Origin: Actinomycetes bacterium
Lineage (GTDB): Bacteria > Actinomycetota > Actinomycetes > Actinomycetales > Dermatophilaceae
Direction of reading: 5' to 3'
Assembly (NCBI GenBank): GCA_023389095.1
Contig: JAEWFB010000317.1
Location: 1 to 10,552, forward strand
DNA length: 10,552 bases
Position numbers and translations under genes: made by a program. Shown piece after piece: positions 1 to 5,153 of the stretch (positions are counted from its first letter, which is position 1; every line of letters begins with the position of its first letter). Below the pieces are notes generated by a model. That model did not search any database and was not told the DNA's origin. It worked only from the letters and a program-made list of their open reading frames with translations.

Positions 1-1310
1 TGCTCGCCGGGTCGCTCTCGCGGTCGGTCGAGTCGGCGGCGCGGGCGAGTGCCGAGCAGGTGGCCCTGCTCGTCGACGCCGGGCGCGTGCCCGACCCGGT
101 GCCGGTGTCGGGCGCCCAGGTGCTGCAGGTGCTCGACGCGCAGGGCCGGGTCGTCAGCGGCTCGGTGACCGCCGACCGGCTCACCGCGCTCGTCACCGAC
201 GACGAACGGCGGCGGGCCCTGGCCGGCGAGTCGGTCGTCGTGCCGGGCAGCCGCTCGGGGCTCGCCGGCCAGCTGCAGGTCGCCGCCGTGCCCGCGGGAC
301 CGGCGACCGCCCAGGGCCGCGCCTACACCGTCGTGGCCGCGGCTCCCACCGCCGACATCGAGCAGAGCGCGCGCACCGTGCGGCTGCTGCTCCTCGCGAT
401 CCTCCCGCTCCTGCTCGCGGTCCTCGCCGTCATCGCCTGGCGCGTCATCGGTGCGGCGCTCGCGCCCGTCGAGGCGCTGCGCCGCGGGGCCGAACGCATC
501 GACGACGCGTCGTCGGAGGGGGAGCGGCTGCCCGTGCCGCCGAGCGACGACGAGGTCAGCGCGCTGGCGACGACGCTCAACGCCATGCTCGACCGCATCG
601 CGACGGCCCGGCGCAAGCAGCGGGCGTTCGTCGCCGATGCCGCCCACGAGCTGCGCAGCCCGCTCGCGAGCATGCGCACCCAGCTCGAGGTGGCCCAGCG
701 CCTCGGGGAGGGCGGGCACCTGCCGGCCGAGGTGCTGCCCGACGTCGAGCGGCTCGCGGCGCTCGTCGACGACCTGCTCCTGCTGGCCCGCGCCGACGAC
801 GGGTCGACGCCGTCACCCGCCTCGTCGCGGACGGCGTCGCCGGTCGACGTCGCCGCCCTCGTGGGCGCGGTCGAGATGCGCTACGCGTCCTCGCGGGTCC
901 CGGTACGGACCCGTGCCGGGCTCTCGGGCCGCAGCCTCGAGGCCCGCGTCGCCGCGGAGGACCTGATGCGGGCGCTGACCAACCTCGTCGACAACGCGGT
1001 GCGCCACGCCCGGACCGCGGTGACGCTCGACGCGTCCGTGGTCGGTCACCGGGTCGAGGTCGTCGTCACCGACGACGGCCACGGCATCCCCGACGCCGAC
1101 CGCGAGCGCGTCTTCGACCGGTTCACCCGGCTCGACGAGGCCCGTGACCGCGACAGCGGCGGTACGGGCCTCGGTCTCGCCATCACCCGCGCCCTCGTGC
1201 GCCGCTGGGGTGGCGACGTGCGGCTGGAGGACGCCGGGCCGGGGGTCCGCGCGGTCGTCAGCCTTCCGGCGGGGTCGGCGACGACGTCCCCGAGTGTTCC
1301 CGGAGTGTGA
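1..1310 (+). CDS. Sensor histidine kinase, 5'-truncated by the window edge
   Basis: This is the C-terminal part of a membrane sensor kinase that would autophosphorylate on His and pass phosphate to a response regulator, not seen here and probably upstream. The frame is open from base 3, so the true start lies outside the window. The GTG at 60 is internal. An extracytoplasmic sensor segment (to about 380) is followed by a transmembrane helix (about 384-449, LLLLAILPLLLAVLAV), a HAMP-like linker (about 450-600) and the HisKA H-box AHELRSPL, with the phospho-acceptor His codon at 645-647. The HATPase_c domain shows the N-box NLVDNAVRHA (from 981), G1 DDGHGIPD (from 1071) and G2 GGTGLGLAI (from 1158). 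All catalytic motifs are intact. The order matches the OmpR-partner type of kinase. The signal sensed cannot be told. The last 53 bases overlap the convergent HAD gene. Confidence 0.95.
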   Translation, partial: LAGSLSRSVESAARASAEQVALLVDAGRVPDPVPVSGAQVLQVLDAQGRVVSGSVTADRLTALVTDDERRRALAGESVVVPGSRSGLAGQLQVAAVPAGPATAQGRAYTVVAAAPTADIEQSARTVRLLLLAILPLLLAVLAVIAWRVIGAALAPVEALRRGAERIDDASSEGERLPVPPSDDEVSALATTLNAMLDRIATARRKQRAFVADAAHELRSPLASMRTQLEVAQRLGEGGHLPAEVLPDVERLAALVDDLLLLARADDGSTPSPASSRTASPVDVAALVGAVEMRYASSRVPVRTRAGLSGRSLEARVAAEDLMRALTNLVDNAVRHARTAVTLDASVVGHRVEVVVTDDGHGIPDADRERVFDRFTRLDEARDRDSGGTGLGLAITRALVRRWGGDVRLEDAGPGVRAVVSLPAGSATTSPSVPGV

Positions 1311-1896
1311 ACAGCTCGGCGTCCCAGCCGAACGCGCGCGCCGCGTCGACGTTGTCGCGTCGGTCGTCGGTGAACCACACGTCGCCGGCCGGCAGCCTGC
1401 GGCCCAGGTCGCGCTCGAGCACGGCATGGGCCGCGGCGAACGCCTCGGGGTCGGGCTTGGCGACCCCGAGGTCGGCGCTGTTGACGACGCCGTCGAACAG
1501 GTGGGCCAGACCGAGCAGCTCCAGCTCGTGGGGCACGAGGTCGGTGCCGTTGGTGAACAGGTAGGTGCGGTGGCCGCCGGCCCGGAGGGTCTCGAGCCGC
1601 TCGACCGACTCGGTCACCGGCGAGCCGCGGTGGGCTCGCCAGGCCTGCATGTGCTCGCGCACGCGGTCCGGTTCGGGCACGACCTCCTCGAGCGTGAGGC
1701 AGATCGAGGCGAACCACTCGTCGAAGGAGCGCTGGCCCGTGATCGTCGGGACGAGCAGGTCGGGCCGGAACGCCGTGGCTGCCACCGAACCACCGGGCAG
1801 GCCCAGCGCGGCCTCGATCATCGGCGTGGCGTCGCCCGCGGAGAAGTCGCGGACGACGCCGTCGAGGTCGAAGACGTACGCCGCGTGCTCCCTCAC
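1258..1896 (-). CDS. HAD-superfamily hydrolase (phosphatase-like)
   Basis: The 212-residue product is a cytoplasmic haloacid dehalogenase-type hydrolase, most likely a small-molecule phosphatase. Motif I is FDLDGV, with nucleophile D10 and acid/base D12. Motif II is LFTNGT (T115). Motif III is K147 in AKPDPEAF, and motif IV is the D177-D178 pair in WFTDDRRDN. The roughly 80 residues between motifs I and II form a helical cap, as in subfamily I HAD enzymes. The GTG at 1896 is chosen because it puts motif I ten residues in and forms a GTGA overlap with the stop of the upstream gene. Upstream of that point the frame reads as low-complexity Arg/Pro/Gly. No strong Shine-Dalgarno sequence precedes the GTG, so translation probably depends on coupling. 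The substrate is unknown. The 3' end overlaps the convergent kinase gene by 53 bases. Confidence 0.92.
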   Translation of the reverse strand: MREHAAYVFDLDGVVRDFSAGDATPMIEAALGLPGGSVAATAFRPDLLVPTITGQRSFDEWFASICLTLEEVVPEPDRVREHMQAWRAHRGSPVTESVERLETLRAGGHRTYLFTNGTDLVPHELELLGLAHLFDGVVNSADLGVAKPDPEAFAAAHAVLERDLGRRLPAGDVWFTDDRRDNVDAARAFGWDAELFTLREHSGTSSPTPPEG

Positions 1897-2567
1897 GCCC
1901 GGGTGCCGCGCTCGGTGGCGGGCAGCTCGGTCGTGGCGTCGGGGGAGGTGGCGTAGGGGTCCTCGGCAGCCGGGTGGGCGGCCGGGTCGGAGGCCGGGTG
2001 GGTGTCCGGGTCGGTGTCCGGGTCGGTGGCGGTACCGGCGGAGGCGCCCGGGCCCGACTCGTCGGCCCAGCGGGCCGTGCCGTCGGCGACGCTGCCCTCC
2101 GCGCGTCCGGTCACGACGTCGGCGCGCGAGGGACCCTCGCGATCGCGCCACTCGGCCTCGCGGCGCTCGAGCTCGGCCTCGCGCGTGTCCAGGCCCTCGT
2201 GGCGCGCGGCGAGCTGGTCCTCCCGGCGGCGGAGGTCGTCGTCGCGCAGGCCGGCCTCCTCGAAGCGGCGCTCGTGCTCCAGGCGGTCGGCTTCGGCCTG
2301 GTCCTGCACCTCCGTGAGACGAGTGGCAGCACGGTCCTCGCGCCGGGTCCGGGCGCGGCGCCGGGCCGATGCGGCGAGCAACGCCCAGCCGAGGGCGACG
2401 AGCAGCAGGGCGATCGCGCCGTACAGGACGAGCTCGAGGGCGGTCGCGTTGCGCGAGAAGCCGAAGGCGGTGACGGTGAGCGTCGAGGCGGTCGACCGGG
2501 CGGCGACGAGCGCGGTGGCGCCGGCTCCGATCCCGAGCAGCAGGAGGACGACTCCCAGCAGGGCCAT
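1893..2567 (-). CDS. Small membrane protein with coiled coil and repetitive acidic tail
   Basis: I do not recognise a named family. The 224-residue product has two hydrophobic helices (about residues 3-23 and 43-67), joined by a short polar segment and followed by Arg-rich RRRARTRRED, which favours a cytoplasmic C-terminus. Residues about 70-143 are very rich in E, R, A and L with heptad-like spacing and probably form a coiled coil. Residues about 171-200 are four-residue repeats of the DPDT / HPAS type, encoded by 12-bp DNA repeats. The ATG at 2567 is chosen because AAGGAG lies at 2574-2579 with six bases between, and because the first helix begins right after it. The longer frame up to 2993 is the antisense of the lipoprotein gene. 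The gene is transcribed divergently from lprG and coupled to the HAD gene. A structural or scaffold role at the membrane is only a guess. Confidence 0.85.
   Translation of the reverse strand: MALLGVVLLLLGIGAGATALVAARSTASTLTVTAFGFSRNATALELVLYGAIALLLVALGWALLAASARRRARTRREDRAATRLTEVQDQAEADRLEHERRFEEAGLRDDDLRRREDQLAARHEGLDTREAELERREAEWRDREGPSRADVVTGRAEGSVADGTARWADESGPGASAGTATDPDTDPDTHPASDPAAHPAAEDPYATSPDATTELPATERGTRA
1965..2024. repeat. 12-bp tandem repeat within a coding region (five units)
   Basis: Five 12-bp units lie head to tail at 1965-1976, 1977-1988, 1989-2000, 2001-2012 and 2013-2024. The last two are identical (GGTGTCCGGGTC). The earlier ones share the CCGGGT core and differ at a few bases. 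On the minus strand they encode DPDT, DPDT, HPAS, DPAA and HPAA, the tail of the membrane coiled-coil protein. The length is a multiple of three, so gain or loss of a unit would keep the frame. Confidence 0.85.
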
Positions 2568-2573
2568 GGTGTG

Positions 2574-2579
2574 CTCCTT
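2574..2579 (-). promoter_or_regulatory. Shine-Dalgarno site AAGGAG deciding the start at 2567
   Basis: On the minus strand AAGGAG is followed by CACACC and then ATG, an ideal spacing of six bases. It settles the start of the membrane coiled-coil protein at 2567 and excludes the longer upstream reading frame. Confidence 0.85.
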
Positions 2580-2619
2580 CGTCTGGACGACGGGCAGGTC
2601 CCGCCGTCGGGGTCCATCG

Positions 2620-2625
2620 ACCCTA
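2620..2625 (-). promoter_or_regulatory. Candidate -10 element TAGGGT
   Basis: The minus strand reads TAGGGT here, matching the actinobacterial TANNNT consensus. It would give a start of transcription near 2613 and a leader of about 45 bases that contains the AAGGAG site. I see no convincing -35 hexamer, which is common for such promoters. It lies back to back with the lprG promoter. Confidence 0.5.
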
Positions 2626-2675
2626 GCCATACCCGCATTCGCGTCGTGGCGCAGAGCCCGGTCGTCTCGAACCGT

Positions 2676-2681
2676 TAGCCT
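2676..2681 (+). promoter_or_regulatory. Candidate -10 element TAGCCT for a leaderless lprG transcript
   Basis: TAGCCT fits TANNNT and ends exactly seven bases before the ATG at 2689. No Shine-Dalgarno sequence lies between them. This is the usual geometry of leaderless actinobacterial transcripts, in which the first base of the message is the A of the start codon. It also supports 2689 as the start of the lipoprotein gene. Confidence 0.55.
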
Positions 2682-2688
2682 GACGCGC

Positions 2689-3396
2689 ATGCCCGCCACC
2701 CGAAGGATCGCCGCCGCCGTCCTCACGGCCCTCTGCGTCGTCTTCGCGGCCTCGTGCTCGAGCGGCGACAGCCCCGGCCCGGCCGAGACCTCGCTGACCC
2801 CGGCCCAGCGCCTCGCGGCCGCCAAGGCCAAGGTCGATGCCGCGTCGTCGGTGCACCTGGCGCTGACCAGCTCGGGCGTGCCCGACGGCGCGAGCGGCAT
2901 CGTGTCCGCCGACGGCTGGGGCACCCACCCGCCGGCGTTCAAGGGCACCTTCAAGGTGGCGCTCCGGGGCATCCAGGCCGACGCCGAGATCACGTCGGTC
3001 GGTGGCGAGGTCTACGCCAAGCTGCCGCTCGTGCCCGGCACGAACAAGATCGACCCCAAGGCGTTCGGACTGCCCGACCCCGCCACGCTCCTGTCGACCG
3101 ACCAGGGCCTGACGACCCTGCTCACCAAGACCCAGAACCCGACCGCCGGCAAGCAGGTGCGCCAGGGCGCCGACGTGCTGACGACCGTCAGCGGCACGCT
3201 GCCCGGCGCGTCCGTCGTCGACCTCTTCGGGATCGGCGACCGGTCCGGCAGCTACCAGGTGTCCTACGGCCTCACCGACGCGCAGGAGCTGCGCACCGTG
3301 ACGCTGACCGGGCCGTTCTTCGGCGCGGGCACCAGCTCGACGTACACGCTGGCGCTCGACAAGTACGGCCAGCCCGTCACCATCACCAAGCCCTGA
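2689..3396 (+). CDS. lprG: LprG-like lipid-carrier lipoprotein (LppX/LprAFG family)
   Basis: The 235-residue product is a secreted lipoprotein. Residues 1-22 form a signal peptide with twin Arg and a hydrophobic core, ending in the lipobox AASC, so C23 would be lipidated and the protein anchored on the outer face of the membrane. From memory of M. tuberculosis LprG (about 236 residues) the body aligns along its length: the SVHLALT strand, GGEVYAKL, the DPATLLSTDQGLTTLLT segment and the C-terminal LALDKYGQPVTITKP. LprG binds triacylated glycolipids and triacylglycerol in a hydrophobic pocket and works with the transporter P55. A P55-like gene follows 20 bases later, which strongly supports the assignment. 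The start at 2689 gives a proper signal peptide and fits a leaderless promoter. The exact lipid cargo here is inferred, since the host need not make mycolate-type lipids. Confidence 0.9.
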   Translation: MPATRRIAAAVLTALCVVFAASCSSGDSPGPAETSLTPAQRLAAAKAKVDAASSVHLALTSSGVPDGASGIVSADGWGTHPPAFKGTFKVALRGIQADAEITSVGGEVYAKLPLVPGTNKIDPKAFGLPDPATLLSTDQGLTTLLTKTQNPTAGKQVRQGADVLTTVSGTLPGASVVDLFGIGDRSGSYQVSYGLTDAQELRTVTLTGPFFGAGTSSTYTLALDKYGQPVTITKP

Positions 3397-3416
3397 GCCG
3401 GTCCGGAGACCTGTCC

Positions 3417-5129
3417 GTGCCAGCCTCGCCGCCCCGTCACCGGCTCGCGCTGCTGGCCGTCGCGTCGACGGCCGTGGCGCTCGCGGCGGCCGACACCTAC
3501 GTCGTCGTCCTGGCGCTGACCGACATGATGGCCGGCGTCGGCATCGGCATCGACGCCCTCCAGCGCGCCACCCCCATCATCTCGGGGTTCCTCCTCGGCT
3601 ATGTCGCGGTGCTGCCGCTCATCGGCCGCCTGTCCGACCTGCTCGACCGGCGTCGCATCCTGCTGGCCTGCCTCGTCGTGTTCGTCGTCGGCTCGGCCGT
3701 CACGGCCCTCGCCACCGAGATGCCCGTCCTCGTCACCGGCCGCGTCCTGCAGGGCATCGGCGGCGGGGGCCTCGTGCCGGCCACCCTGGCGCTCGTCGCC
3801 GACCTCTGGCCCGCCGACCGGCGCGGCACGCCGCTCGGCGTCGTCGGGGCGGTGCAGGAGCTGGGCTCGGTCCTCGGGCCGGTGCTCGGTGCGGTCATCC
3901 TCACGTGGCACGGCTGGCGGGCGATCTTCTGGGCCAACGTCGCTGCCGGCCTCGCGCTGTGGGTCGCGCTCCGGCTGCTCGGGCGGGGGCACCCCACCTC
4001 GCCGCCCACGCGTCGGGGGGCCGGCGGGCGCGTCGTCACGGCCGTGGCGGCGCTCGCCGCCGTGCTCGGGCTCGCCTCGACCGGGCTGGCCCTCGCCGCT
4101 CCGGAGTCGCTCGTCACCGACGTTCAGCTCGGCCTGCCGTTCGTGCCGTTCGCCGGCACCTCGAAGCTGCTGACGCCGATCGGGGTCACCGGTCTGGGGC
4201 TGCTCCTCGTCACGGGCGTCCTCACCGCGCCGAGGTGGTGGCCGGTGCTGCGCCGCGCCGACCTGGTCGGGAGCGTTCTCGTCGCCGTGGCGCTCGGCAG
4301 CCTCGTGCTCACCTTCGCCTCGTCCGACCCGGAGAAGGAGGTCGTCGGCCCGCTCGGCTACCGCCTCCTGCCGCTGGGGGCGCTCGCCCTCGTGCTGCTC
4401 GCGGTGTGGCACCGGGTCGCCCGATCCCCGCTCGTGCCGCGGGGCGTCGTCGGCTCGCGCGGGCTGCGTGCCTATGTCGTCAGCCTGCTCGTCGGGGCGG
4501 CGCTCGTCGCCGTCGTCGTCGACGTGCCGCTCCTCGCACGGCTCACCGACGAGTACGACGAGACCGGCGCCGCCCTCGTGCTCGTCCGCTTCCTGCTCGC
4601 CGTGCCGGTGGGGGCGTTCCTCGGCGGGTGGTCGCTGCGCCGGATCGGCGACGGCGTCGTCGCGGCCGTCGGGCTGGCGCTCGCGGCCGCGGGCCTGGCG
4701 CTCATGTCGCGGTGGACGCTCGAGTCGGTCGTCGACGTCGTGCCGACGACGCTCGTGCTCGTGCTCGTCGGCCTCGGCGTCGGGCTGGCGCTGGCGCCCG
4801 TCAACGACGCCGCGCTGGCCGACGCGCCGTCCGACGCCCACGGCGTCGCGAGCTCGCTGGTCGTCGTGGCGCGGATGGTCGGCATGGTCGTCGGGCTCGC
4901 GCTGCTCACCTCGATCGGTCTGGCGCGGTACTACGAGGCGGTCCGGCACCTGCCCGACCCGCTCGACACCAAGGCCCTGCTCGCTGCCGGCGTCGTCCAG
5001 GTGCAGACCGTGTTCCTCGGGGGAGCGATCGCCGCCGGGGCCGCGGCCCTCGTCGCGGCGACCCTCGGTACGCGGCGCACCACCGCACGGTCGGCCACGG
5101 CGGCGGACCCGCGCCCGGTCGGCCTCTGA
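3417..5129 (+). CDS. P55 (Rv1410c)-like MFS lipid exporter
   Basis: This 570-residue inner-membrane transporter of the 14-helix drug:H+ antiporter (DHA2-like) type closely resembles mycobacterial P55/Rv1410c, which moves triacylglycerol and related lipids with LprG. Visible landmarks are DTYVVV in helix 1 (acidic D26, equivalent to a functionally important Asp in P55), motif A GRLSDLLDRRR (residues 70-80), QELGSVLGPVLG (146-157, E148), FWANV (171-175) and VVVARMVGM (482-490, R486). The GTG at 3417 is chosen because GGAG at 3405-3408 lies eight bases upstream and the first helix follows. It sits 20 bases after the lprG stop, so one transcript is likely. Unusually, residues about 191-280 hold an extra segment with two hydrophobic stretches, where the mycobacterial protein has about a dozen residues. 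Multidrug efflux is an alternative reading, but the lprG context favours lipid export. Confidence 0.9.
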   Translation: MPASPPRHRLALLAVASTAVALAAADTYVVVLALTDMMAGVGIGIDALQRATPIISGFLLGYVAVLPLIGRLSDLLDRRRILLACLVVFVVGSAVTALATEMPVLVTGRVLQGIGGGGLVPATLALVADLWPADRRGTPLGVVGAVQELGSVLGPVLGAVILTWHGWRAIFWANVAAGLALWVALRLLGRGHPTSPPTRRGAGGRVVTAVAALAAVLGLASTGLALAAPESLVTDVQLGLPFVPFAGTSKLLTPIGVTGLGLLLVTGVLTAPRWWPVLRRADLVGSVLVAVALGSLVLTFASSDPEKEVVGPLGYRLLPLGALALVLLAVWHRVARSPLVPRGVVGSRGLRAYVVSLLVGAALVAVVVDVPLLARLTDEYDETGAALVLVRFLLAVPVGAFLGGWSLRRIGDGVVAAVGLALAAAGLALMSRWTLESVVDVVPTTLVLVLVGLGVGLALAPVNDAALADAPSDAHGVASSLVVVARMVGMVVGLALLTSIGLARYYEAVRHLPDPLDTKALLAAGVVQVQTVFLGGAIAAGAAALVAATLGTRRTTARSATAADPRPVGL

Positions 5130-5139
5130 CCCCGGCGTC

Positions 5140-5153
5140 GGACCGGCCGGTCC
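5140..5153. terminator. 14-bp perfect palindrome between convergent genes
   Basis: GGACCGGCCGGTCC is a perfect palindrome that could form a five-pair stem with a GGCC loop on either strand. It fills most of the 24-base gap between the stop of the transporter and the stop of the regulator on the other strand. There is no T-run on either side, so a bidirectional terminator is only a suggestion. Confidence 0.35.

Noticed and set aside
1897..2151. In-frame 5' extension of the HAD protein
   Set aside because: It is an Arg/Pro/Gly repeat shadow of the acidic tail of the upstream gene; HAD motif I begins just after the GTG at 1896.
2002..2688. In-frame 5' extension of the lipoprotein gene
   Set aside because: It reads as Ser/Arg-rich nonsense antisense to the membrane protein gene and would destroy the signal peptide; the start at 2689 has a signal peptide and a promoter.
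2568..2993. In-frame 5' extension of the membrane coiled-coil protein
   Set aside because: It is antisense to lprG, and the start at 2567 has an ideal AAGGAG site.
3264..4949. Long open frame (561 codons) on the minus strand opposite the transporter gene
   Set aside because: It reads as Arg/Asp/Gly/His-rich low-complexity sequence with no motif. It is the usual antisense shadow in high-GC DNA; the plus strand encodes a clear MFS protein.
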